Source: Nonomuraea fuscirosea (GTDB lineage: Bacteria; Actinomycetota; Actinomycetes; Streptosporangiales; Streptosporangiaceae). Taken from it: a stretch of DNA of 64,000 nt. Within the stretch, counting starts at the first letter, position 1; each line of letters begins with the position of its first letter. This document shows, one piece after another, positions 32,351-41,639 of the stretch. The notes below the pieces were generated by a model. That model saw only the letters and a list, made by a program, of their open reading frames with translations, made no database searches and was not told the origin of the DNA. The position numbers and the translations under genes were made by a program. The DNA lies in contig NZ_PVNG01000005.1 of NCBI RefSeq assembly GCF_003001935.1, forward strand, positions 434,001-498,000, in the 5' to 3' direction.

Positions 32351-33049
32351 ATGACGGCGAGCCTTCCCCCCGACATGTGCCCCGGCGTGGCGACGACGGA
32401 CACCCTGCCCCAGGGCACACGGCTGTGGCGGGTCCACTCAGCGGCTCGGGAGGCGCACGAGTTCAACCCTCTTCCGGCCAATCACAAGATTGGCGGAGGC
32501 CGGTTCGACAGCACCTCACTGCGCTACTACCCATACCTCTACGCGGCGGCGGAGAAGTCGACGGCGCTGATGGAGACGATCGTCCGCAGCCTCCTGTTCG
32601 ACAGGACCGGCGCCCGTGCCGTCGTCCGGGCGGTGATCAAGAAACTACGCATGTCCGCCATTGAGCTGACCAGGGACGTGCGCGTCCTCATGCTCGCCGA
32701 CCAGCGGAATTTGAGCGGCATCTGCGCCACGGAATGGCTCGTGCATGCCGAGGCCATCGACTACGACCTGACCCGGCGATGGGCGATGTGGGTGCACGGC
32801 CGTGACTGGCGCGAACAGGGAAGCGACTGGCCGGGGGCACCACAGGGCATGGTGTGGCAGGCCAAGAGGGATTCCCCAAGGCACGCCATGATGTTCTTCG
32901 GCGACCGATGCGCCGACGCGTTCAAGACCGTCCCCGGGGAGGGCTTCCTGCTCAGCGACGACGCTTGTCATGCCGAACTCTCGAGGCTGCTGCTGCCGTA
33001 CGGGGTCGCTGTCAACCCGCCTAACGGGCTCACCGACCCTGTGCCGTGA
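32351..33049 (+). CDS. RES-domain toxin (NAD+-degrading family)
   Basis: A 232-residue protein with a RES domain at about residues 20-170. Visible conserved elements are the Arg in LWRVHS, FNPL, the Gly-Arg-Phe-Asp segment GGGRFDS, the Tyr in YPYLYAA, and the Glu in ALMETI. RES toxins of RES-Xre systems (for example MbcT) destroy NAD+ and stop growth; activity here is inferred from family. The C-terminal extension (about 170-232) is longer than in MbcT. It is translationally coupled to the antitoxin at 31701. Its last 20 bases overlap the 3' end of the convergent CHAT gene, so the two units are physically interlocked. Confidence 0.8.
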   Translation: MTASLPPDMCPGVATTDTLPQGTRLWRVHSAAREAHEFNPLPANHKIGGGRFDSTSLRYYPYLYAAAEKSTALMETIVRSLLFDRTGARAVVRAVIKKLRMSAIELTRDVRVLMLADQRNLSGICATEWLVHAEAIDYDLTRRWAMWVHGRDWREQGSDWPGAPQGMVWQAKRDSPRHAMMFFGDRCADAFKTVPGEGFLLSDDACHAELSRLLLPYGVAVNPPNGLTDPVP

Positions 33050-36000
33050 ACGCGGCCCAGATGGTGGGGTCGGCGAGGTTCTTCTGAGTCGCCAGCCGCC
33101 GCAGCCCGGGGGAAATCGTGTCCGGGATCTCCCGCAGCGGATCGAGCATCCACGCCTGGGTCCGCCGCAGCGCCTCACCAGGCGCACCGGGCGCCGCGCC
33201 GAGGAAGTGATGAAACATGATCATCATCAGGGCCGTCCGGGGATCGTCGTCGATCGCCCAGCGCGAGGCGACAACGCCCGCCGCTCCGGCCGCGAGCAGG
33301 GCGGAGGCCAGCGTCAGCGACTCGTCGTGGTCGTTCTCGGTCAGATCGCCGGTGCAAGCGGTGAGGACGATCAGCGGGCCGGTCCCGCCCGGCTCCTCGC
33401 GCGCGGCGCGCTCCAGGATCCGGTCGACGCTGAGCCGACCGCCTTCGCCGTGCAGCAGGATGGCCGAGTCCGCCGCGGACGGAGCGGACACCGCGTGGCA
33501 ACCGAGATGCAGCAACGACGCGGGCGCGGCGCCGCCGGGAAGGCGGGCCAGCACGGCTTCCGCGGTGGCCTCGCCACTCGCGGTCAGGGAGCTGCGGCCT
33601 CGCCAACGTCCCAGCCGTTCGGCTGCCGGATAGTGCAGCCGGGCGATCTCATCGCATTCCGTGCGGCACCACCGCAGCCGGGTCTCCCCTGTGGGATCGC
33701 TGACCAGAAGCGGTGCGGCGGCGGGAACGGCCGGGGCGCGGGAGAGCACGGAGCAGAGCTGCCGGGCCGAAGCGGCGTAGGTGATGGCGACCTGCTGGCA
33801 GGCGTACCTGCCTGCGACGGGCAGTCCGGCCGCGTGCCAGGGCACAAGGCCGAGCTCGCCCCAGGGGATCAGCACGACACGCGGGATCCGGCCCGGCCGC
33901 CGCACCTGCTCCAGCACCCGCTCCATGCCCACCCGCCAGGCCCATTCGCACAGATCTAGCAGGGCGATCCGCCAGCGTCTCCTGAGTCTGCGCAGGTCAG
34001 TGCCGTTCCCGCGCAGGCAGTCGAGAATCGCCATCAGCGCCAGCCGGTAGGCATCGACCCGGCTTCGCGGCCCCGGGTCCAGGCCGGGCAGCTCAAAGCC
34101 GTCCACCCGGCCGTCCCCGCGGATCAGCACGGCCCGCCCCGGACCCTCGGCCGTGCCGGGCAACAAGTGGATCAGCGCGTCGAAGCCGCCGTCACGAAGG
34201 GCCGCCGCGATCGTGTCGACGCCGGGCGGGGCGAGCAGACCGTTCTCATCCGCCCTGGCCAGAGCCAGGACCACCCGGTGGCGGAGGTCGTCAGGGATGC
34301 CGATCACCGGCTGCGCGTCCCGCCGGCCGCCAGTTGTACGCTCGGCCCATTCGCGCGCGAGCGCCCGCTCTCCGGCCGCGTCGAGGAGCCGGCCCAGGCC
34401 GGATGCGGTGGCCGCGTGCAGGGCCGTCCCCCGGCCGAGCTCGAGTGCCTCCACGGTCTCGGCGGGCATGCCCGCTCGGATGGCGAGCTTCGCGTTCTTC
34501 AGCGCGTAGTCGCCCGCCTCCCGGGAGGCGACGAGCCCGCGCCCCACCGCGGACTGCACCATGACCTCCGTCAGGCGAGCACGCTGCGCCCGCAGCCCGG
34601 CCCGTACGGCCCCGGCCAGGTCGCCCCGGGCCGACAACTGCTCGGCGTGCACCTCGTGGCTGAACTTCTGGGCATAGTGCCCGGGAAACTCCTCCATTCT
34701 GTCGGTGACCGTTTCAGCGCTTTCGGGAACGCCACCGCGGGCGAGCCGGTGCAGGCTGTCCGCGAGCTTCATGATTACCTCCTTGCCCGGGATCAGTTCC
34801 GTACTCGTCTCGTTTGCGACTTCGATCATCCTGTCCAAAATGGCTAAGTCCACCGTCCCGGCGGCGAGGTGCCGGGCCGCCGCGATGGTCACCTCCATGG
34901 CGTCGCGGCCGGGGTAGTCGCCCGGCACGGTCGCGAGCGCGCTTTCCAGATCGGCGATCCCGCGTTCCAGCCGGTCTTTGCCGCGATCGTGCATCGCCCG
35001 GAGCAGGAGGGCCATCCCGCGGGCCAGGCGGAATGCCGGCCCGTCCATGACGGCGAGGGACTCCTTCTCGATCGTGGCGTACAGATCGAGGGCGGCGTCG
35101 AGATACTGCAGGTCACCGTCCAGGCTGAAGCGGTCGGTCAGCACCGACGCCGCGAGCAGCAGAAGCCAGCCGCGATGCCGGTGGCCTGGCGAGATGAGCT
35201 CGACGGCCCTGTTGAGGAGGCGGAGTGCATCCTCGAAATCGTCCCGGGAGGACGAGTAGACCGCGCGCATGCCGCGGGCGGCGCCCGATGCGGCGCAGAG
35301 CTCAGCGTCCTCCGCGAGGGAGTTCGCCGGATCGAGCGCGTCGGCGGCCGGCAGGCACTCGACGAGGCTATCGAGCTCGGCCCGGTTCGGGACCCGCCAC
35401 CTGGTGTTCAGGACCGCGCGGGCGAGAGCGAGAGCCGTGGCGCCGCGGAGCGGATGCCCTCTGAGCATCCCGCGGAACGCCTCCGTCAGTACCTCGCACG
35501 ACTCCATACAGGCGTCCGCGCCGTCGGGCAGCTCTCCCCGCTGCGTCAGCACCTCGCCGAGGCGGGCCAGCGCGGCGGGCCGGAGCGGGTGCCCACGGAG
35601 CAGCGCGGTTGCCTCCCGCAGTTTCCCGGCCCGCGCGTCGAGCTGCTCCGCGGTGGCCGGGAGCGCAGCGGTCTCGGCCTCGGCTTCGAGCAAGGCGGCC
35701 ATGGGTGCCGCCGCTGCGCGGTCCTTCTCGGGCATGGCCTCGACCGCGATACGGAGCGCCTCCGCCGCCTCCTGGACCTCTTTGACCGAACGGGCCGAGA
35801 GCATGGTGGCGAGCGCCCCCAGGCCACGGATGCGCGGATCGCCGGTCAGCGCGGCAGCGCGGCCCAGATGCTGTCCGGCCTCGGCCAGTGTGCCCCCCGC
35901 GCCTTGATCCCGCGCCTTGGCCCCTAGCGCGGCGGCCTCAGCGAACCCCAGCTTCGTCAGATCCTCTGGGGTGTCTTCCGGCAGGCATTGCCGCAGCAGC

Positions 36001-36869
36001 AGAAGGCCCAGGTCGGCGTGGCACTGTGCGGCTCCCTCCGGCGGCTGTTCGGCCAGGGCCCGGCGCAGCCATCCGGCGGCGACGCCCCGGTCCGGCGCGG
36101 GACCGCATGGACGGCCCGCCCGGCGGTCGTAAAGGCCGGCGATGGTCCTGGCCGTGTTCCGCCGGGCAAGCGATTCCTCAAGGGTGTCGTAGCCGGCCTC
36201 CAGGAGGCCGATCGCCCGGTCCACGGCTGCGGCGTCCCCGCCGTGGTGGATGATGCGGTACGCCAGAACGTCGCCGAGCCGGCCCTCGACCTCGGCGCGC
36301 CCCGCGCCGTCCAGCGAGTCCAGACCGAGCGCCTCTTCCAGGTGGCCGATCGCCCGATCCAGGTCCGGATGATCCTGGGCCCGCTCCGCCACGAACACGG
36401 CCAGCCAGTGAAGGACCACGGCCCGGACGGGCTCCTTGGGTCCGCAAATTGCCTCGGCACGCTCCAGGCAACCGATCGCCTCCTCCCGATCGGCGATCCC
36501 GGGCGGCCGCGCGTCGGCGCGGATGGCGAGGGCCAGGGCCAGGTCGAGCAGTTGTTGGAGCTGTTCCTCGCCACAACGCGCGAGCACGCTACGGAGCCGT
36601 TCCACAGCCTGGTCGAGATCGTCCGGATCGGCGCGGCCGGTCCCGTGCCGACGCAGCAGCAGGTCGGCGAGCGCCGACTCTTCCTCCCACGTCGGCTCGG
36701 AGGCTTCGGCCAGCAACTGGATCGCCTCGTCGGCGCCATCCGGATCGTCCGGATCGCCGATGAGCAGGGCGACCATCTCGGCCCGCCAATCGTCCTCCCA
36801 GCCCTCGGCGCGGGCGTCCTCCCGCCGGCGCCGCCAGGCGATGATCTGCCCGGCCTGGTCATCGCTCAT
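33030..36869 (-). CDS. TPR-CHAT protease 1 (caspase-like)
   Basis: A 1279-residue protein. About 950 residues of alpha-helical tetratricopeptide-like repeats are followed by a CHAT domain (about 970-1279). The catalytic dyad is visible: His1125 in LHLGCHAVSAP and Cys1172 in VLTACTGDL, followed by the diagnostic ASALLAAGAAGVVASRW segment. The family comprises caspase/separase-related cysteine proteases, including Craspase components and CHAT proteases in anti-phage systems. No membrane segment or signal is present, so it acts in the cytoplasm. ATG 36869 follows AGAGGCGG. It is the last gene of the 11-gene operon, 52 bp after its paralogue. The TPR region probably senses or binds another operon product. 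Confidence 0.92.
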   Translation of the reverse strand: MSDDQAGQIIAWRRRREDARAEGWEDDWRAEMVALLIGDPDDPDGADEAIQLLAEASEPTWEEESALADLLLRRHGTGRADPDDLDQAVERLRSVLARCGEEQLQQLLDLALALAIRADARPPGIADREEAIGCLERAEAICGPKEPVRAVVLHWLAVFVAERAQDHPDLDRAIGHLEEALGLDSLDGAGRAEVEGRLGDVLAYRIIHHGGDAAAVDRAIGLLEAGYDTLEESLARRNTARTIAGLYDRRAGRPCGPAPDRGVAAGWLRRALAEQPPEGAAQCHADLGLLLLRQCLPEDTPEDLTKLGFAEAAALGAKARDQGAGGTLAEAGQHLGRAAALTGDPRIRGLGALATMLSARSVKEVQEAAEALRIAVEAMPEKDRAAAAPMAALLEAEAETAALPATAEQLDARAGKLREATALLRGHPLRPAALARLGEVLTQRGELPDGADACMESCEVLTEAFRGMLRGHPLRGATALALARAVLNTRWRVPNRAELDSLVECLPAADALDPANSLAEDAELCAASGAARGMRAVYSSSRDDFEDALRLLNRAVELISPGHRHRGWLLLLAASVLTDRFSLDGDLQYLDAALDLYATIEKESLAVMDGPAFRLARGMALLLRAMHDRGKDRLERGIADLESALATVPGDYPGRDAMEVTIAAARHLAAGTVDLAILDRMIEVANETSTELIPGKEVIMKLADSLHRLARGGVPESAETVTDRMEEFPGHYAQKFSHEVHAEQLSARGDLAGAVRAGLRAQRARLTEVMVQSAVGRGLVASREAGDYALKNAKLAIRAGMPAETVEALELGRGTALHAATASGLGRLLDAAGERALAREWAERTTGGRRDAQPVIGIPDDLRHRVVLALARADENGLLAPPGVDTIAAALRDGGFDALIHLLPGTAEGPGRAVLIRGDGRVDGFELPGLDPGPRSRVDAYRLALMAILDCLRGNGTDLRRLRRRWRIALLDLCEWAWRVGMERVLEQVRRPGRIPRVVLIPWGELGLVPWHAAGLPVAGRYACQQVAITYAASARQLCSVLSRAPAVPAAAPLLVSDPTGETRLRWCRTECDEIARLHYPAAERLGRWRGRSSLTASGEATAEAVLARLPGGAAPASLLHLGCHAVSAPSAADSAILLHGEGGRLSVDRILERAAREEPGGTGPLIVLTACTGDLTENDHDESLTLASALLAAGAAGVVASRWAIDDDPRTALMMIMFHHFLGAAPGAPGEALRRTQAWMLDPLREIPDTISPGLRRLATQKNLADPTIWAAFTAQGR

Positions 36870-36921
36870 CGAAACCGCCTCTCAGCGCGCGGAGTCGCCG
36901 GGCACGGCCCGGACAGCCAGG

Positions 36922-39900
36922 TCACTTGCCCTGATGGGTGAACGCCGCCCAGATGCGGATGTCGGTGAAATCGAGCTCCGCCGACAGCCTGCGCAGCGGC
37001 TCACCGATCCCGGCGGGCAGCTCACGGGCGGGATCGAGCATCCACAGCCGCGCCTCGTGCAGGGCGAGGGCGGGGTCCTCGGGAGTCCGGAGGAGATGAT
37101 GGTGGAACACCGCCATCATCACCGCGGTCCGCGGGTCGTCCGCCACCAGCCAGCGCGAGCCGACGACGCCTGCCGCGACCGTCGCGAGCAGGGCGGTCGA
37201 CAGTGTGAGCGCCTCGTCGAAGCTCTCGCGGGCGATGTCCGACAGGCAGGCGGTCAGGACCACTACCGCGCCCGGCCGTGCCGTCGTGCCGGTGGAACGG
37301 AGGATGTCGTTGATCGTCAGCTTCTCTTCGGCGCCCGAGCCGTCCCTCCCCGCGAGATACAGGTGGGAGTCCGCGGCCCAGGTAGCGGAGGACGCGTGCC
37401 CGCTGTAATGGAGCATGGACACCTCGGGCAACACTGCCATCAGCTCGGGAACCGTCGCGGGGCGCGCCTCCTCGTGCCGCCACCTTCCTAACCGCGCCGC
37501 GTCCGGATACCACAGGCGGCCGATCTCCGCGCACTCCCGCCGGCTGTTATGCATGAGTTCCCCGACCGGATCGGCCACGATGACGGGGCGCGAGAGAAGC
37601 GGCCGATACGTCCGGCCGATGGCCTCGATCAGCTGGCGCCCGGAGGCGGCGTACGAGATGATCGCCCGCTGACACGCGTGCCCGTCTCCGAGCCGCGCCG
37701 CGTGCCACGGGACGAGGCTCCCGAGCTCCCAGGGCACCAGGACAAGCCGTGGCGAGCCGGGCCCGGTGCCGAGCCCGGCCAGCACCGGCCCCATGGCGGC
37801 GGGTCCCGCCCAATCGCACACCTCCGTGAGCGCCAGGGTCCAGGCCTGCTTCGCCTCCTTCTCCGCGGGCGTGCCATGTGCGGCGATGAACTCGTCGTGC
37901 GCCGTCGCATAGCGCTTGATCGGACCGTCGGCGCGGAGCTCCGGCAACGGGATCACGGCGACCGTCTCGTCGGAGCGTACGAGCACCGCCGCGCCCCCGG
38001 CGTCCTTGCCGCCCGGCAGCAGATGGACGAGCGCGTCCGCGCGAACGGACCGGAGCCCGGCGGCGATCTCGCCCACCGTCGCAGGGTGCTGCAGCGGAGA
38101 GTCGCTCAACACCGCGAACGCCCGGGCCCGTACCTCGGGCCTGAGCTCGTCCGCCGACTCCCAGGCGGTGGCGAGGTCGTGCCGGCCCGCGTCACGCAGC
38201 AGCTCGGGCACGCTCCGGACCGAGATCGCGGCCTGCAGGACCAGCCCGCGGCCCAGCTCCAGCGCTTCGATCAGAGCGTCCGTACGGCCGTCCGCGATGC
38301 ACCATCCGGCCGCCCGCATGGCCTCGCCTCTGCCCGCCTTCGACATCGCGAGCATACGCTCGGTGCCGCTCTGCAGTTGCACCTCACGCAGCCGGGCCCG
38401 CAGCGATTCTAGTGCGCGATCGACGGCGGGACCGTCGCCGCCGCTCTTGTGCCGGTGCGCCTCGGACAGATCCGCGAAGATCTGCGCCGCCAGGGCCGCG
38501 CCCGGGTTCGAGCGCCGCTCGGTGGCGGCCTCCTCCAGCTTGGCGATCGCCTCGTCCAGATCCTCCGCAGCACCGCCCAGCCCGTGCCGGAACGTCAGCG
38601 CCTTGCCCAGGATCGCCGCGGTGGAGGTGAGGCCGCCGATGTGGGACTCGGGACCGGCCAGGACGCGGCGCACCAGGTCGATGCCGCGGGACAGCTCGCC
38701 GTCGTCGCGGCTCCAGATGCCCTTCATGATGGCCGTCGCGGCGCGCTGCCCGTCGTCCAGCTGCTCCCGCGGAGGCCCGGGCTCACGGTCCGCACCGGCA
38801 GCGACCGCCAGGGCCGCGTCCACCCCGGCGGCGTCCTCGGCGACCGCGGTCGCGAGCGCTGCGAAGAAGCCGGCCTCACGCGAGTAGCCCTCCGCGGCCA
38901 GCACCTTCAGCCGCTCCGCCGCCTCGACCGCGGCCACCCCGTCGCGTCGGGCCACCGCCTGCATGATGTCCACGAGGGCCGACATGCCTTCCACCGGATC
39001 GTCGCCCGATCGGGCCCATCCGGGCAGGGATCGCAACTCCTGGACGCAGCGCTGTGCCAGGTCCAGGTATTCGAGATTCTGCGTGGCGAGGTACCGCTCG
39101 ACGAGTAGCGGCAGCGCGGTCATCAGGAGCAGGATCTGAGCGGGGTCCTCCGTCACGGTGGCCATCGCGTCGGTGACGCGCTCCACGGTCCTGCTCAGAA
39201 CGGCGTGCGTGCTGTCCCGCCATCCGAGAGCGAGCTCCAGGGCGACCAGTTCGAGAGGGTCTGAGTGGTCCTTCATGAGCGCGGCGACCCGGTCGAGGTC
39301 CACCGCCCCCTGATCGAAGATCCGCATGGCGATCATGGCGTTGATCAACCGGACGACGGTCCGCCTCCAGAGAGGGTGCCCTGGCTCCAGCCTCTCCAAG
39401 GCGTCGTGGAAGGCGGCGACGCCCCTGCGGCACATGTCCTCGTCACCGACGTCCACGCCCCGCGAGATCAGGGTGGCGCCGAGGAAGGTCTGGCCGGCCG
39501 AACGCATCGGATGCCGCGTCGTCGGCGAACTCAGAAAAGCCTCCAGGCGCAGGATGAACCGGTCCTCGCCCGGCTGCGTGTCGGGAGCCGGTTCGGCGCG
39601 TAGCAGCTCGACGAGCCCGGTCAGCCGCGACCTGAGCGGGTGATCCGGCGGCAGCACGGCCAGGCGCCGCTCCAGCGCATCGATCGCCGGATGATTCGGG
39701 CCTGCCGCGGTCGCGAGCAACAAGACACCAAGCACGATCGCCGACTCGACGTCACCCTGGTCCAGGGAGACAGCGAGGACGAGTTGCCGGACAGCCTCGT
39801 CGATATCCGCGTTCCGGATACCAGTCCGCCCCGTTTCGAGCGCGAGGACGATGTCGTGTTCGTCGGGGGCTTCCGGCAGCCCGATTCCGCTGCGCCACAT

Positions 39901-40719
39901 CAGCAGCACACCGAGCACGGCATGGCATTCCGCCTCGGTAGGCGACGACTGCCGGCCCGTGAGCCGGGACTCGGCGATCAGGCGGTAGGCCGTCTCGATG
40001 GCGGCGTCGAGGTCCGCCGGTGATCCGTCCGGCCCCTGGTAGCGGTTGCCCAGAGCGAGCACCAGCTCCCAACCGGCCTCAGCGGCGACCGTGCCCTCCG
40101 ACGCCGACCACACTTCGGCGAGGATCTTCATGCCCTTCATCTCCTCGCCGAGCCGGAGATGAACGTGACCCGCCTGGACGGCGACCTCCGGCGCGGTGGT
40201 GACCTGCTCAGCCAACGTGCCGAGCAGGCCGACCACTTCGTCGTGATCGTCGTTTCGGCCGAGCACGGCGAAACGGGTCGCCAGCACGTCGGCGAGCCGG
40301 AGCCGCATCCACCGCAGGTTGTCGGCGAGGATGCCCTCTGCCATGCGCAGCCGCTCCACGGCCGGGTCGAGATCGCCGGTGGTCTGCCGGTGCTCGAACC
40401 GCGCCATCAGCAACTCGGCGAGCGAGAAGTGCTCGTTCCAGCCGAATCCGGTCCCTTCATGAGCGGGGTCGTCCGCCTGGGAGAGCAGCGCGATCGCACC
40501 GTCCAGGTCTTCCGCGTCGCGCAACAGCTCCCAGCGGGCCTGTCGGACCTGGCCGAGCAGCAGCCACGTATCGGCCCCTGGCGCCCGGTCCACCAGCCAC
40601 CGTGCGTCGTCGAGCGCCTCATCGAGCCGGGTTCGGGCCTCATCGTCCGGCTCGCCGGCGGCGTACTGCCGGAGCGCCTCGTCCAGGCGCCGCTCGCGCC
40701 GTCGCTGCTCGTCGCTCAT
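36922..40719 (-). CDS. TPR-CHAT protease 2 (caspase-like paralogue)
   Basis: About 1265 residues, the same architecture as its downstream neighbour: TPR-like helices up to about residue 950, then CHAT. The dyad is His1108 in HYSGHASSA and Cys1158 in VLTACLSDI, followed by TVAAGVVGSRW. The C-termini of the two proteins both end in IWAAFT-x-QGK/R, confirming paralogy, while the repeat regions have diverged strongly. Start ATG 40719 has GAGG and begins MSDEQ, parallel to MSDDQ of the paralogue; an ATG at 40746 overlapping the upstream stop (ATGA) is the alternative. Two CHAT proteases in tandem may form a cascade or recognise different targets. Confidence 0.92.
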   Translation of the reverse strand: MSDEQRRRERRLDEALRQYAAGEPDDEARTRLDEALDDARWLVDRAPGADTWLLLGQVRQARWELLRDAEDLDGAIALLSQADDPAHEGTGFGWNEHFSLAELLMARFEHRQTTGDLDPAVERLRMAEGILADNLRWMRLRLADVLATRFAVLGRNDDHDEVVGLLGTLAEQVTTAPEVAVQAGHVHLRLGEEMKGMKILAEVWSASEGTVAAEAGWELVLALGNRYQGPDGSPADLDAAIETAYRLIAESRLTGRQSSPTEAECHAVLGVLLMWRSGIGLPEAPDEHDIVLALETGRTGIRNADIDEAVRQLVLAVSLDQGDVESAIVLGVLLLATAAGPNHPAIDALERRLAVLPPDHPLRSRLTGLVELLRAEPAPDTQPGEDRFILRLEAFLSSPTTRHPMRSAGQTFLGATLISRGVDVGDEDMCRRGVAAFHDALERLEPGHPLWRRTVVRLINAMIAMRIFDQGAVDLDRVAALMKDHSDPLELVALELALGWRDSTHAVLSRTVERVTDAMATVTEDPAQILLLMTALPLLVERYLATQNLEYLDLAQRCVQELRSLPGWARSGDDPVEGMSALVDIMQAVARRDGVAAVEAAERLKVLAAEGYSREAGFFAALATAVAEDAAGVDAALAVAAGADREPGPPREQLDDGQRAATAIMKGIWSRDDGELSRGIDLVRRVLAGPESHIGGLTSTAAILGKALTFRHGLGGAAEDLDEAIAKLEEAATERRSNPGAALAAQIFADLSEAHRHKSGGDGPAVDRALESLRARLREVQLQSGTERMLAMSKAGRGEAMRAAGWCIADGRTDALIEALELGRGLVLQAAISVRSVPELLRDAGRHDLATAWESADELRPEVRARAFAVLSDSPLQHPATVGEIAAGLRSVRADALVHLLPGGKDAGGAAVLVRSDETVAVIPLPELRADGPIKRYATAHDEFIAAHGTPAEKEAKQAWTLALTEVCDWAGPAAMGPVLAGLGTGPGSPRLVLVPWELGSLVPWHAARLGDGHACQRAIISYAASGRQLIEAIGRTYRPLLSRPVIVADPVGELMHNSRRECAEIGRLWYPDAARLGRWRHEEARPATVPELMAVLPEVSMLHYSGHASSATWAADSHLYLAGRDGSGAEEKLTINDILRSTGTTARPGAVVVLTACLSDIARESFDEALTLSTALLATVAAGVVGSRWLVADDPRTAVMMAVFHHHLLRTPEDPALALHEARLWMLDPARELPAGIGEPLRRLSAELDFTDIRIWAAFTHQGK

Positions 40720-40742
40720 AACATCCTCGTGTTCTCTGCACG

Positions 40743-41639
40743 TCATTGCACGGGGAGCAGGGCCCGCGCCTGCTCATAGGTCTCGTCATGAGCGACGAGG
40801 GCGATCTTCAGGGCGGCCTTGACGTCGGCCAGCCGCTGGTCGAGCTCGTCAAGCGCGGTGTTCGCGTGGTCCACTCCCGATCCGTTGTGCGACGGGTCGC
40901 TCCCGATGCCCTCCAGCAGCCGCCGCTGGGCCAGCCGGTAGGCCTCGATAGAGGGCAGCCGCCGCTCGCTCTGCTCCCGGAGAGTGGCGAATCCCTCGAC
41001 GGCCTCGCTGAGTTCCGCACCGAGCCGATCGAGCCGGGTTCGTTCGGCCGCAAGGACCTTCTTGGCCTCAGTGAGGCTACGGCCGGTCCGCTCCGCCTCC
41101 GCGAGCGTCTCCGCGATCCCTTCACCGACCTTCGTGAGCTGTGCCTTGGTCAGAGTGACCACGGCCGCGGCTGATGTGGCGAGTTCCCGCTCGGTGGTGC
41201 CCACCGCGGTCAGCTCCTCGTACTGGTCGGTCATCCGCGCTCGCTGGGCCTTCAGGTCGTGCAGCTCCCCAGCGAGTTCCCGCAGCCTCAGCAGATCGGT
41301 CAGCTCGGCGGTCAGTCGCCCGTGTTCCGTCTCGGCGGCCCGCAACTCCTCGAGGATGGGCCGGAGTCGTTCCAGCTCCTCGCGGTCGGCCTCGATGCGC
41401 TGTCGCAACCGGCGCAGGTCGTCGAGGCGGGAGAGCACGCGCTCGCGGGTGGGCGGTCCTGGCGCCGCGATCTCGACCAGGTCGAGGACCCGGTTCAGTA
41501 GAGCGGGCACGCCGTCCAGCGAGGCCGCCAGGTCCGTGACGAAGGCGAAGGCGACGGCGTCGTCCGCCGGGCCGATCTCCACAGCCTGCCGGGAGATGTT
41601 CGCCACTGTCGCCTTCAGCTCGGCAAGGGGATCGTTCAC
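40743..41639 (-). CDS. Coiled-coil protein of the conflict operon (C-terminal gene)
   Basis: A 298-residue, highly charged protein. Residues about 75-215 show heptad-like Leu/Glu/Arg patterns (LRRLRQRIEADREELERL, ELAGELHDLKAQRARM), so it is a long coiled coil, with a further helical region near the C-terminus. No enzymatic motif was found. GTG 41639 overlaps the upstream stop by four bases (GTGA). Such coiled coils in NTP-dependent conflict operons are thought to act as scaffolds or adaptors between the NTPase and effector; here it sits just before the two CHAT genes, which fits an adaptor (inference). Confidence 0.8.
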   Translation of the reverse strand: MNDPLAELKATVANISRQAVEIGPADDAVAFAFVTDLAASLDGVPALLNRVLDLVEIAAPGPPTRERVLSRLDDLRRLRQRIEADREELERLRPILEELRAAETEHGRLTAELTDLLRLRELAGELHDLKAQRARMTDQYEELTAVGTTERELATSAAAVVTLTKAQLTKVGEGIAETLAEAERTGRSLTEAKKVLAAERTRLDRLGAELSEAVEGFATLREQSERRLPSIEAYRLAQRRLLEGIGSDPSHNGSGVDHANTALDELDQRLADVKAALKIALVAHDETYEQARALLPVQ

